From assembly GCF_002979455.1 (NCBI RefSeq), contig NZ_PCOU01000008.1:1-64000 (forward strand): a stretch of DNA of 64,000 bases. The letters run 5' to 3'. The notes under the pieces were generated by a model. That model ran no database searches. It saw only the letters and a list, made by a program, of their open reading frames with translations, and was not told where the DNA came from. This DNA is from Chryseobacterium sp. MYb7 (GTDB lineage Bacteria; Bacteroidota; Bacteroidia; Flavobacteriales; Weeksellaceae). Positions 1 to 9,116 of the stretch are shown here, one piece after another (positions within the stretch are counted from its first letter, which is position 1; each line of letters starts with the position of its first letter). The position numbers and the translations under genes are program-made.

Positions 1-56
1 TAGAAGAACTATGGCATTTTGGACAATCCATTTTTTTTATTCCAAAAATATAAAAT

Positions 57-335
57 CTATTTTATTTTAACAATACCGAATTTATTTCCTAATTTCTTAG
101 TGGTCATTTGAATTTCCATTCCCTGTACGGAAACCGTATTATCAGTAATGGTAGATTTTACAGCCTCCAATTTATCTTTTCCTCCTAAAGCTTTGAAATA
201 ATTATCCAGAACTTCTTTAGGTGTCAGTTTTGATTTTACAGCTTCTGTTTTAACAGATGCAGCCGCTTTCTTCTGAGCTGCTGCCGGTACTGAAAAAAGC
301 ACAGCACAGAAAAACGGAATGATGATCTTTTTCAT
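57..335 (-). CDS. small secreted protein of unknown function
   Basis: This 92-residue protein starts with a clear Sec signal peptide (MKKIIIPFFCAVLFSVPAAAQ) and is therefore exported. The mature part has an Ala/Lys-rich linker, then a segment with the pattern DNYFKALGGKDKLEAVKS. I associate that pattern with the start of longer Bacteroidota periplasmic proteins (roughly 200 residues or more). Here the frame closes at a TAG only about 35 residues after it, so the protein may be a short family member or a C-terminally truncated one. It is monocistronic as far as can be seen, and tandem ATGAGTA repeats lie upstream. I do not assign a function. Confidence 0.6.
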   Translation of the reverse strand: MKKIIIPFFCAVLFSVPAAAQKKAAASVKTEAVKSKLTPKEVLDNYFKALGGKDKLEAVKSTITDNTVSVQGMEIQMTTKKLGNKFGIVKIK

Positions 336-457
336 ATTTATAATAAAGTTTATTGGGTAAATATAGGAATATTGGCGGACATATGGATGAGTAATGAGTA
401 ATGAGTAATAAATGATAAGTGGATGAATGATGCGTGATTAATATTAACATCATAAAA

Positions 458-486
458 AAAACCGCCAAAAAATTGACGGTTTTCAA
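458..486 (-). terminator. Rho-independent terminator of tig
   Basis: On the minus strand an AAACCG(T)C / G(C)GGTTT hairpin with an A/T-rich loop is followed by a run of T. It lies about 20 bases past the stop codon of the trigger factor gene. Confidence 0.7.
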
Positions 487-506
487 ATATTTATATCGGA
501 GTATAA

Positions 507-1841
507 TTATTTCTTAAGTTCTTCTAAAAATTCGTCGTGAGAAATTTTAGTTTCTTTTTTGCTTGCTTTTTCAAGAATTACATCTTTCAATTTAGCCATA
601 GCTACTTCAGAAGAAATTTGTCTTACCTGCTCCTGGTCTTTCAACATTTCAACAGCATATTTTTGAACTTCTTCATCACCTAAGTGGTGGATTCCGTAGA
701 TTGCCAATTGGTTTTTCACCAACTGCTCAGCCTGAGCTAATACATCAGCATAGTCAAGGTTGATTTCGTTATCAGTCATCAATTTACCTTCGATGATCTG
801 GTATCTCAACTGGTTTTTCTCAGCTTCAAGAATTTCCTTAGCCTGTGCTTCAGACTGGATGTTCTGGTTAGAGAATAATAACCACTTCACAAGGAACGTT
901 TCAGGAAGTTTTACTTCTTCTTTCTCAGTTACCTGCTCTAATACTTTATTCACAAAGTGAACATCGGCATTTTGTTGGAAATACTCGTCTAATTCAGTTT
1001 TTACTTTATCTTTAAGCTCGTCTTCAGACTTGATGTTTCCTTCTCCGTATACTTTGTCGAAAAGATCCTGATTAAGCTCAGCTAAGTTTAATGAATAGAA
1101 ATCTTTTACTTTTACTTCTAATTCATTATGGTGTAGGTGCTCTACTTCTTCTTTGCTGAATCCTAATTCTTTAGCTAATTCTTCATCACCTGCAAGAGCT
1201 TCTTTCGTTACTTTTACAGAACCTTCCATTTTCAAACCTTTTACCAATTTGAAAGCTTCTTTGTTTTCAGCTGTAATGGTAAGGTTTTTTGGGTGGTGGT
1301 GGTGCTCTCCTTCAGCATCTTCTTCCACAACCTGAGAAACTTCTAAAGCAATGTAAGAATCTTTAGTGATTTTATCTTGAGGAACCTGCTCAGCGAAACG
1401 CTTCTGCATGTTTTCAATACTCTTGCTGATCTCTTTGTCAGAAGCTTCTACTTTGTAGTGAGGAGCTTCATATTTAGCTAAATCTATAGTGAATTCAGGC
1501 TCATATCCAACTTCGAAAGCAACTTCTAATTGTTCAGCATTGTAATCTAATTCGTTTACTGGCTGAGGAACAGGCTGACCAACTAATCTTAATTTGTTCT
1601 CATTAACATAGTTGTTTAAAGCATCAGAAACTTGTCTGTTGATTTCTTCGAATGCAATACCTGCTTCATATTGTTTTTTAACCATACTCAAAGGCACTTT
1701 CCCTTTTCTGAATCCAGGAACTTGCGCATTTTTAGCATAATTAATCAACTGCTTCTCTACTTTTTCTTTGTAGTCAGATTTTTCCAATGTTACTGTAAGC
1801 AATGCACTTACGTCATCATGGTTTTGTGCGGTAACCTTCAT
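507..1841 (-). CDS. tig: trigger factor, ribosome-associated chaperone and peptidyl-prolyl isomerase
   Basis: Trigger factor binds the ribosome exit tunnel and shields nascent chains in the cytoplasm. The 444-residue length matches the family. The ribosome-binding loop is visible near residue 42 as VPGFRKGKVP. The middle carries the FKBP-like PPIase domain (about 150-250), with an acidic insert holding four consecutive histidines (EGEHHHHPKN). The rest is the helical C-terminal chaperone domain rich in E and K. The gene stands alone with its own terminator. The His run could bind metal but may be only a species-specific loop. Identification is secure. Confidence 0.96.
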   Translation of the reverse strand: MKVTAQNHDDVSALLTVTLEKSDYKEKVEKQLINYAKNAQVPGFRKGKVPLSMVKKQYEAGIAFEEINRQVSDALNNYVNENKLRLVGQPVPQPVNELDYNAEQLEVAFEVGYEPEFTIDLAKYEAPHYKVEASDKEISKSIENMQKRFAEQVPQDKITKDSYIALEVSQVVEEDAEGEHHHHPKNLTITAENKEAFKLVKGLKMEGSVKVTKEALAGDEELAKELGFSKEEVEHLHHNELEVKVKDFYSLNLAELNQDLFDKVYGEGNIKSEDELKDKVKTELDEYFQQNADVHFVNKVLEQVTEKEEVKLPETFLVKWLLFSNQNIQSEAQAKEILEAEKNQLRYQIIEGKLMTDNEINLDYADVLAQAEQLVKNQLAIYGIHHLGDEEVQKYAVEMLKDQEQVRQISSEVAMAKLKDVILEKASKKETKISHDEFLEELKK

Positions 1842-1935
1842 TATTGATTAAAATTTTAGGTTGCAAAAATATGAATTTTTTATGAAAATCACCCATTTAA
1901 AATCAACTTATAACGCCAAATATTGTTAAATAAAA

Positions 1936-1959
1936 AACCACCGGAGAATTCCGGTGGTT
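1936..1959 (-). terminator. terminator after the lipoprotein gene
   Basis: A perfect 10-bp stem (AACCACCGGA / TCCGGTGGTT) with a 4-base loop is followed on the minus strand by a T run. It ends the transcript of the TonB receptor and lipoprotein genes. Confidence 0.85.
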
Positions 1960-1980
1960 CAAACAAGATTAAAGAATATA

Positions 1981-2565
1981 TTAATTAATAATATTGTAGT
2001 TGGCCTGCGCGTCTGTTTCTCCTCCTGTATGAGTTCCGTAGATTACTCCGTTTCCGCTTGCTGCAGAAGTTTCAGAAACCGTTACCGGCTCATGGAATAA
2101 TGTAAGAACCAGCTGACTAGGTGCAGAAGCATTTTTTACAGCAGTATTTACCACCCATTTTGTTTTCAACCCTACTCTGTTTCCGTCTCCTCTTGTAGAG
2201 CTTGCATCATCAGTACGGGTTAAAGTGATATCAGAGTTAGGAAAATTGTATACTAAGAAATGTTCATCTTTTGCATCTTTGATTTCCTGAGTAGCATCTT
2301 CATTTCCATTTTTGAAAATAACTTCTACGTTATAGGTATGACCGTTGATTAATTTAACATTTGGATTCGTAGTACTATTCACCTGGTAATCATATACCAC
2401 AGGGGTTCCTGTAGCCACATCTGTTACTCTTAAGAGCACATCTGAAAGTTCTTCCTGAGGAAGGTCATCTGCTTCATCATCGCTTCTGTTACATGATGTT
2501 AAGCTTAAAAAAACAGCAAAGAAAAGTCCTAAGATAAGAGTAGTATTTTTAAAAATATTTTTCAT
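1981..2565 (-). CDS. surface or periplasmic lipoprotein next to a TonB receptor
   Basis: The 194-residue protein has a lipoprotein signal peptide ending in the lipobox LTSC, with the acylated Cys followed by an acidic stretch (NRSDDEADDLPQEE). The remainder is predicted beta-rich and shows no catalytic motif I recognise. It starts 18 bases after the TonB-dependent receptor on the same strand and precedes a strong terminator, so the two are almost certainly co-transcribed. In Bacteroidota such partners often bind the ligand imported by the receptor; that role is inferred here from position only. Confidence 0.75.
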   Translation of the reverse strand: MKNIFKNTTLILGLFFAVFLSLTSCNRSDDEADDLPQEELSDVLLRVTDVATGTPVVYDYQVNSTTNPNVKLINGHTYNVEVIFKNGNEDATQEIKDAKDEHFLVYNFPNSDITLTRTDDASSTRGDGNRVGLKTKWVVNTAVKNASAPSQLVLTLFHEPVTVSETSAASGNGVIYGTHTGGETDAQANYNIIN

Positions 2566-2583
2566 GTTTTTGATTTTAAATAA

Positions 2584-4977
2584 TTAAAATTGATATTTAA
2601 GAGTTACAATAAAGTTTCTTCCCATTTCGTTGGAAAAGAAACGAAGTCTGTTCAGATAATCTCTGTAAGACTTATTGAAGACATTTCGAACTGAGAAATC
2701 AATTCCGAAATTTTTAGACAGATTCACCCCTGTCTGAAGGTTCCAAAGCGAATATCCGCTTGGAGGTGTAGAGATATCTACATCTTCATTGTAAGCATTT
2801 CCATCAGAATCGAATAATCTGATCGGAACGTTATAAACAGGAAATCTTGTCTGTTTCAGATACGTATTGTTACTTACGCTGAAATAGAAATTTTTCCATT
2901 CTTTTTTATTGAATTCCAATGAATTGTTAAAATTTGGAGGCATCATTAGGATAAGAGGTACATTATTAGTCGTATCCTGCCCATAAACATAGGAACCACT
3001 TCCTTTGTAAGTCAGATTATCTGTGATCTTAAGCTGTGCATCAATATCTAATCCATACATTTTTGCATTGATCTGCTGATAACTGTATACTACAAAAGCT
3101 CCTCCCCACTGGGTATTCTGATATCCTGTAGGAATCTGGTTGATGAAATTCTGAGTATAAAAGAAATACGGGTTTACTGAAATATTCAATCCTTTTAAGA
3201 CATTTGCTTTTACGTCTGCGACCAGATTAAACTGATTTCCTGTTTCACTTTTCATTCTCATATCTCCTCTTTCAATAATGGCTGCAGAATGGTGAAGTCC
3301 ATCAGCAAAAAGCTCTGCAATATTTGGAGATCTTGACACTCTGGCATAATTAAATTTCAGGTTAAAATATTCGGATGGATGGTAAACCAGTCCTCCGTTT
3401 ACTGAAATATTATTATAGGTTAATGATGGATTGGTAAGAATTCTGTTTTGGTTTATTCTTACTACAAAGTTTGAATAATCTGCGGCATAGGTCTTATTCC
3501 AGTCGCTCAGATCATACCATTTTGTTACGTCATAATGATCGTAATCATATCTGCCTCCCAGTTCAAGATCCAATTGGGGAGCAATTTTATATTTTAATAC
3601 GGAATAAATTCCTGCATAATATCTGTCGTAGTTCGGAACAAGACGTCTTGCTTCGGTCTGCGTATTGGAATAGTTGTTCTGATACCCTGCATTAATTCCT
3701 GTTTCAAGATTCCAGTTTCCTCTTTCTATCAGGTGGTTCACATTCAGATCATTGGTGATCAGTTCAAGATCCAATGCCGGTTTTTTGCTCAAAGCTTCTG
3801 TACGTCTGATATCATATTCTTTTCTGTGATTGTACTGGAAGCTGTAAGTAGCCGTTATCTTTCCAAAATTTTCAAACCTTTTGTAAGCCGAAACTTTAGC
3901 AATATGATGTTCAATTTCCTGTTTAGGATTATCAATATCATAACTAAAGTCTCTCTGATAGATTGGTTCTGGTGAGGTAAGAGCAGTACGCAGATCTTCG
4001 GAGTTCCCTACGTGAGAGCTTCTGAGAATTCCAACTGTGCTTTTTGTCAGATAATAATCAAATGAAAACCCTTTTTCAAATGTCATTTTCTGCACCCCAA
4101 AATTAAATCCGGAGCTCTCAAGTCCGGTATTCATCAGGCCATAATCCGGAGCTTCAAGATCACCAAGTTTTTTATAGCTTCCATTGGTTTTGATGGCCCA
4201 GCCATTCTCCCATGTTTTTGCCAGTTTTACATTAAGATCCGCTCCTCTTCCGTTTGAAATTCCGGAAAGAGAAACATTCCCCATGATGGTATCTTTCTTA
4301 GGCAAAACCTGAGGCTGCAAGACAACAACTCCACCTACAGCTCCCGCTCCATACTTCAAAGCTGATGCTCCTTTGATGACATCAATATGTTCAAAATTAT
4401 TGACATCTACATTGGGCGCATGCTCCACTCCCCATTCCTGTTCGGCAAGTTTTACGCCATCATTAAGAATGGAAACTCTACTTCCATAAAGCCCATGAAT
4501 AATAGGCTTGGCGATATTATTTCCTGTTTTAAGAACGTTAACACCGGAAATATTAGTTAGTAAATTCCCTAAGTTTTCAGTAACATTTCTTGAAAGTACT
4601 GATTTATCAAGGGTTTTCACTACCATGCTTCCATTGTTCTTGTGGCTTCCGTGAACGGTCACTGTTTCGATATCTTTGACGTGATGCTCCAGTGTAATAA
4701 CCAGATGTACATCCTGTGTAACTCCTATATTTTCAGTATAATCATCACAATCAGGATGCTGAGCAATGAGTGTATACTTTCCTGCAGGAATTTTGTCAAA
4801 AGAAAATTGACCTTTCTTGTTTGTTTTGGCTGTAAAGCTCCCGATTTTAATCACTGCATTTTCCAGCAGTGTTTTATCATGAAAATCATGAACGGTTCCC
4901 TCTACAGTATAAGTTTTTTGTGCACTTGTAAATACTGATCCGCAAAAGATCAGCAGCAGGCAATATATCAATTTCAT
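2584..4977 (-). CDS. TonB-dependent outer-membrane receptor
   Basis: I take the ATG at 4977 as the start because it directly precedes a signal peptide (MKLIYCLLLIF...TSAQ); the frame also extends 10 codons upstream. The 797-residue product has a CarboxypepD-regulatory-like domain (VEGTVHDFHDKTLLENAVIKI), then a plug with SGVNVLKTGNN and VIKGASALKYGAGAVGG, then a 22-strand barrel ending in the aromatic YQF. It imports a ligand across the outer membrane using TonB energy. The neighbouring lipoprotein and the His/Cys-containing small membrane protein upstream suggest a metal or metal complex, but the substrate cannot be read from the sequence. Confidence 0.92.
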   Translation of the reverse strand: MKLIYCLLLIFCGSVFTSAQKTYTVEGTVHDFHDKTLLENAVIKIGSFTAKTNKKGQFSFDKIPAGKYTLIAQHPDCDDYTENIGVTQDVHLVITLEHHVKDIETVTVHGSHKNNGSMVVKTLDKSVLSRNVTENLGNLLTNISGVNVLKTGNNIAKPIIHGLYGSRVSILNDGVKLAEQEWGVEHAPNVDVNNFEHIDVIKGASALKYGAGAVGGVVVLQPQVLPKKDTIMGNVSLSGISNGRGADLNVKLAKTWENGWAIKTNGSYKKLGDLEAPDYGLMNTGLESSGFNFGVQKMTFEKGFSFDYYLTKSTVGILRSSHVGNSEDLRTALTSPEPIYQRDFSYDIDNPKQEIEHHIAKVSAYKRFENFGKITATYSFQYNHRKEYDIRRTEALSKKPALDLELITNDLNVNHLIERGNWNLETGINAGYQNNYSNTQTEARRLVPNYDRYYAGIYSVLKYKIAPQLDLELGGRYDYDHYDVTKWYDLSDWNKTYAADYSNFVVRINQNRILTNPSLTYNNISVNGGLVYHPSEYFNLKFNYARVSRSPNIAELFADGLHHSAAIIERGDMRMKSETGNQFNLVADVKANVLKGLNISVNPYFFYTQNFINQIPTGYQNTQWGGAFVVYSYQQINAKMYGLDIDAQLKITDNLTYKGSGSYVYGQDTTNNVPLILMMPPNFNNSLEFNKKEWKNFYFSVSNNTYLKQTRFPVYNVPIRLFDSDGNAYNEDVDISTPPSGYSLWNLQTGVNLSKNFGIDFSVRNVFNKSYRDYLNRLRFFSNEMGRNFIVTLKYQF

Positions 4978-5239
4978 TGTAAATAGATTGATTGCGTACT
5001 CTTTCAATGGAGTACATTTTTCGTTAAAATTTGTGGGATTGGATTCGTTTAATTGTACTATGTATCAATGATGAGAAACTAAAAGCTAGAGGTTAGAAAC
5101 TAGTAATTGGACATTATTTAAATATCAATTACACAGTATCAGCTGTTCTACAACAACCTTAAACTTTAAACATCAAATTTGAAGCATTAAACATTTAACT
5201 TTAAAGTAAAAAACTTTAAACCCAATAAGAATCTGTGAA

Positions 5240-5596
5240 TTATGAAAGTGCGGGCGGCCCCCGAAGTTGAAAAGTGAATTTGGTCTTTGACCAAATTTTC
5301 TCCTGAATAGCGATGATTTGTTTTACTTCATGACTGTAATGCTCAAAAGTAAAACTGAATTCTTCAGGAGCTAATGTATGTCCGGTAACCAAAAAGTGGC
5401 AGGCCAGACAGTCGCCAGCTTTCTCTTTAGTAACTGCTTTCGTCACCATATTCTCAACTTTTTTAAGATTGAAAGCCTTAAAATAATCTACGGAATCATG
5501 GTGGTGAAAGCTCTGAGAAAGCAGCGCGAGGAAGTATACCCCAAACAATAGCTTGGAGATAAAACTCTTTAGGTTTCTGCTTTCTTTAAAAATCAT
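5240..5596 (-). CDS. small membrane-anchored protein with His and Cys motifs
   Basis: The 118-residue protein has one N-terminal hydrophobic segment (LLFGVYFLALLSQSF), an HHH motif directly after it, and a CLACHFL motif near residue 63. This layout recalls small DUF2946-type proteins often found with metal-responsive receptors. It lies 260 bases upstream of the TonB receptor on the same strand. The gap contains several CTTTAAA repeats, so it may form its own transcript or the start of one. A metal-handling role is an inference from the His/Cys residues and the neighbourhood. Confidence 0.6.
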   Translation of the reverse strand: MIFKESRNLKSFISKLLFGVYFLALLSQSFHHHDSVDYFKAFNLKKVENMVTKAVTKEKAGDCLACHFLVTGHTLAPEEFSFTFEHYSHEVKQIIAIQEKIWSKTKFTFQLRGPPALS

Positions 5597-5697
5597 GGTT
5601 CAAAATTATGAAAATAATTTAATTGTTTCCTTAAAGTTTCATTAAATTACTCTATGATTATTGATAATATGTAGAAATCGAGCTGATTTTGTTACAA

Positions 5698-5735
5698 AAA
5701 AAAGCTTCATAATTTTTAGTTTATGAAGCTTTTAT
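5698..5735 (-). terminator. terminator of the ABC-F gene
   Basis: A perfect 12-bp stem (AAAGCTTCATAA / TTATGAAGCTTT) has an 8-base loop and A/T runs on both sides. It lies just past the stop codon of the ABC-F gene and could act in both directions. Confidence 0.85.
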
Positions 5736-5743
5736 ATTTTAGT

Positions 5744-7672
5744 TTAATCCAGTTGAGTTCCAAGATATTCCCACTCCTGTAAAGCGGTCTCCAGCTCTTC
5801 CTTAGCTTTATTATATTGCTCTAAGGTTTCATCTGAAGGATTTTCTTTGGCAAAAGAGGCTTCCATTTCTTCCACTTTTGTTTCAAGCTCGGAAATTTTC
5901 TCTTCTACTTTCTTGATTTTATTCTGAATATTTTTCTGTTCTTTACTTACAATGTTTGAAGATGAACTGTTGCTCACTACAGGCTTCACTTCCACTTTCT
6001 TAGGCTCTACCTTTACTTCGCTGTGAAGTTTGGCCTTTTCTGCAGAAATCTCTCTGATGGTTTCTTTCTGTCTGTATTCAAGATATTCATTGATATCTCC
6101 CAGGAATTCTTTCATTTTCCCATCGCGGAATTCGTAGATCTTATCACAAAGTCCCTGAAGGAATTCCCTGTCGTGCGAAATTACAATTAAAGTTCCTTCA
6201 AAATTCTGCAGCGCCAGCTTGATAATTTCCTTAGACTGGATATCAAGGTGGTTGGTAGGTTCGTCCATGATCAGCGTGTTGAAAGGACGAAGCAACAGTT
6301 TACAAAGTGCCAAACGGTTTCTTTCTCCCCCGGAAAGCACTTTTGTTTTCTTGGTAACGGCATCTCCCTGGAAAAGGAAAGATCCTAAAAGATCTCTTAC
6401 TCTAGGCCTTGTTTCTTCGGTTGCAGCATCTTCTGCTTCTTCCAGAACCGTTTTATTAGGGGTTAAAACCTCTTCCTGATTCTGTGCAAAGTATCCGATG
6501 TTGACGTTGTGGCCAAGATTCCAGGTACCGGAATAATCTTTAATATCTCCTGCTAAAATTTTAGCCAACGTTGTTTTTCCTTGCCCGTTCTGTCCTAAAA
6601 GAGCAATTCTGTCTCCTCTCTGAACGATAAAGTCTACATCATCAAAAATCTGTTTTTGTCCGTAAGCTTTTCCTAAATGCTCTGCTTCAAAGATGATCTT
6701 TCCAGGAACCATAGACTGTACGAAACGAATGTTGAATTTTGAAACGTCTTCATTATCCACTTCAATACGTTCTATTTTATCTAATTTCTTAATAAGTGAC
6801 TGTGCAAAAGATGCTTTTGTAGCACTTGCACGGAACTTATTAATGTTGTCTTCCATCTGCTTTATCTCCGCATCCTGATTCTTTTTAGCCTGAACCAGTT
6901 TTTCACGTCGATCTTCTCTCATAACCAAATATTTCGAGTAGTTGGCTTTATAGTCGTCAACTTTCCTATTGTTGATATCAAAAGTACGGTTACAAACCGC
7001 TGTCATGAACTGTTTATCGTGACTTACGAGAACAATAGCTCCCGGATAGTCTTTCAGGAAGTTTTCCAGCCAGATGATGGATTCCATATCCAGGTGGTTG
7101 GTAGGCTCATCAAGAAGCATAATATCATTCTTCTGAAGAAGCAATTTTGCCAATTCGATTCTCATTCTCCATCCTCCGGAAAATTCATCGGTGATTTTTT
7201 GGAAATCATCTGCTTTAAATCCTAAACCAAACAGAACTTTCTCCATGTCGCCTTCAAGATTGTAGGCATCATGGTTCATTAGAAGGTCATTCAGTTCGGT
7301 CATTTTATTAATCAGATCCGTATAAGAATCACTTTCGTAGTCTGTTCTCACCGTCATTTGGTGATTTACCTCTTCAAGCTCATTTTTCCAGGCATTGATC
7401 TGCTCAAAAGCCTGCATTGTTTCAGCCCAGACGGTTCTTCCTTTCACAAAGTCAAGATCCTGCTTAAGGAAACCAATGGTAACACTACCTTCAGTTACTA
7501 CCTCTCCTTCGTAGAAATTAATTTCTCCGGACAGCATTTTTAACAGAGTGGATTTACCCGCTCCATTTTTTCCTACGAGACCTACTTTATCATCTTTTTT
7601 GATGGTAAAACTGACATTTTGAAATAAGTAATTTCCTGAATGATGTAACCCTAAACTTTGAACCGAAAGCAT
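5744..7672 (-). CDS. ABC-F family ATPase (Uup/EttA-like)
   Basis: The 642-residue soluble protein has two ABC ATPase domains and no membrane segments, which defines ABC-F. The first domain has Walker A GKNGAGKSTLL and signature FSGGWRMRIELAK; the second has GQNGQGKTTLAK and LSGGERNRLALCK. Both have LLDEPTNHLD-type Walker B motifs. Between them is the charged linker typical of ribosome-binding ABC-F proteins. A Lys/Glu-rich coiled coil fills the last 90 residues, as in Uup. ABC-F proteins act on translating ribosomes; which subgroup this is (Uup, YbiT or a resistance type) cannot be settled by eye, though the C-terminal coiled coil favours Uup. Confidence 0.93.
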   Translation of the reverse strand: MLSVQSLGLHHSGNYLFQNVSFTIKKDDKVGLVGKNGAGKSTLLKMLSGEINFYEGEVVTEGSVTIGFLKQDLDFVKGRTVWAETMQAFEQINAWKNELEEVNHQMTVRTDYESDSYTDLINKMTELNDLLMNHDAYNLEGDMEKVLFGLGFKADDFQKITDEFSGGWRMRIELAKLLLQKNDIMLLDEPTNHLDMESIIWLENFLKDYPGAIVLVSHDKQFMTAVCNRTFDINNRKVDDYKANYSKYLVMREDRREKLVQAKKNQDAEIKQMEDNINKFRASATKASFAQSLIKKLDKIERIEVDNEDVSKFNIRFVQSMVPGKIIFEAEHLGKAYGQKQIFDDVDFIVQRGDRIALLGQNGQGKTTLAKILAGDIKDYSGTWNLGHNVNIGYFAQNQEEVLTPNKTVLEEAEDAATEETRPRVRDLLGSFLFQGDAVTKKTKVLSGGERNRLALCKLLLRPFNTLIMDEPTNHLDIQSKEIIKLALQNFEGTLIVISHDREFLQGLCDKIYEFRDGKMKEFLGDINEYLEYRQKETIREISAEKAKLHSEVKVEPKKVEVKPVVSNSSSSNIVSKEQKNIQNKIKKVEEKISELETKVEEMEASFAKENPSDETLEQYNKAKEELETALQEWEYLGTQLD

Positions 7673-7809
7673 CTTAATTAATAATTAGTAATGAATAATG
7701 AATTTTCGGGTGCAAAAATACGGAAAAAGAAATGAATAGCCCAGAAATAAAAATAGCTGCCCAAAAAGACAACTATTTCATTTGCATATGAACTGATTTT
7801 ATAAGAAAT

Positions 7810-8058
7810 TTATCCTGGGGTAAGCGGCGGTGTTTTCTGTCCCGCCTGTACCATTGCAATCATTTCTACAAGGGTTGCTTCGGCTTCTTTATATTTCACT
7901 TGTTTGATCCCATGGTTAGATCCTATTGCAACCTGCAATTCATTCAAGGTCTTCGCTTCAGACATTGTGATGGGTTTACTTCCATTTTTAATACTGATTT
8001 CGTATTCACAAGTGTCTAAAAGTTTGTTTGCTTTTTTAAGCCATTCTGAAACTTTCAT
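7810..8058 (-). CDS. small protein of unknown function
   Basis: The 82-residue soluble protein starts MKVSEWLKKANKLLDTCEYE, shows no signal peptide, and ends in a Pro-rich tail (KTPPLTPG). It follows the 244-residue unknown protein by 55 bases on the same strand and probably shares its transcript. I do not recognise a family. Confidence 0.55.
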   Translation of the reverse strand: MKVSEWLKKANKLLDTCEYEISIKNGSKPITMSEAKTLNELQVAIGSNHGIKQVKYKEAEATLVEMIAMVQAGQKTPPLTPG

Positions 8059-8113
8059 AATTATTTTGTTTTAGTGATTTGGATGTAAAATGTTTCTATT
8101 TATTAAAATGTTT

Positions 8114-8848
8114 CTATTTATTGAGAAGCTGTATCAAAGATTGCCCTGCAGGTACAGGATCTACAGGAGCTGCTCCTGGACTGCTTGTTATACCATATGT
8201 TCCCGCAACAATTTCCAGATCATATTCTATATTTCTCGCACTGAACATAAATTGGCATCCTGATGTTGTAGTATTACCAGCAACAGATCCTGAATAGGTA
8301 TTGGACTGAGCCGCCAATAAAACTATATTTTCATTAGGCTGCATATTCACCTCTCCTTTTGCATTACATGTAAATGCACAAAAAGGCTGAAACCTTCCAT
8401 TTACTTTTCCTGCAATGCCAATAGTGAGAGCAGGGGTGCCTGCGGGTCTTTCATTTCTTACATTAATTGTTCCTTCAGGAGCGCTTCCATTAGTAGTAAA
8501 TGAGCCATCCGGATGGAAAATTAAGGATGTACCTAAAGAAATTTCCTGTGATAATGCCTGCATCTGAATGGTTGTATTAGGCTGAATAACTTCTTTATTG
8601 AAAACATATACTTTATATTGAGGTTCACAATCTATTTCCGCCATACCGAACATCTCTGTAAAGTTCATCGCAAACCAAGTTGGTACTCCTGAAGTGATTT
8701 GGTTAGGACCTGTTGCTCCTTTATACCCTAAAAGCTGGTATCCGTTTTCCTGCAGGTATTGTAAAATGCGTCTTTGATCAGCGGATGTAAAATCAAAATT
8801 AATTGAGTATATCATAGTTCCGGGTCTTTGAATCAGTGTCTTTTCCAT
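8114..8848 (-). CDS. unknown protein, predicted beta-rich, 244 residues
   Basis: The frame opens at 8944, but I choose the ATG at 8848 (MEKTLIQRPGTMIYS) because the 32 residues before it are Lys/Arg-rich and look like untranslated sequence. There is no signal peptide. The body has short alternating strands, a likely metal or ligand pocket segment (EMFGMAEIDCEPQYKVYVF), two Cys in FCAFTC, and a Pro/Gly tail. Its neighbours are the 82-residue protein and the DUF2235-like protein, also unexplained, so the three may act together. Function unknown. Confidence 0.6.
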   Translation of the reverse strand: MEKTLIQRPGTMIYSINFDFTSADQRRILQYLQENGYQLLGYKGATGPNQITSGVPTWFAMNFTEMFGMAEIDCEPQYKVYVFNKEVIQPNTTIQMQALSQEISLGTSLIFHPDGSFTTNGSAPEGTINVRNERPAGTPALTIGIAGKVNGRFQPFCAFTCNAKGEVNMQPNENIVLLAAQSNTYSGSVAGNTTTSGCQFMFSARNIEYDLEIVAGTYGITSSPGAAPVDPVPAGQSLIQLLNK

Positions 8849-9116
8849 TGTTTTAATCTTTAATGTTCTTACTCTTTTTGAGATTAGGCTTTTCAGAATA
8901 CGCCTTTGTTCAGTTTTTATTTTGAAGCTTCTCGAAATGAACAACTCAAAGTAACGAGAATTAAAATCTAAAAAATACCGTATAAAACACCAAATTTAGT
9001 ATTCCGTAATTGTACTCATTGCTCTATAAGCCTTTATAAAGAAAAGGAGACACCTGAATGATGTCCCCTAACCTAAATTTAAAACTGAGAAGTGTTGCAC
9101 TGGTTCTTTATTTCAT

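Noticed and set aside
1290..1320. Histidine run in trigger factor as an engineered tag
   Set aside because: It is four His residues inside an acidic loop of the FKBP domain, not a terminal tag; natural loop variation is simpler.
5100..5225. CTTTAAA repeats upstream of the TonB receptor as a metal-regulator box
   Set aside because: They are low-complexity A/T-rich repeats without dyad symmetry.
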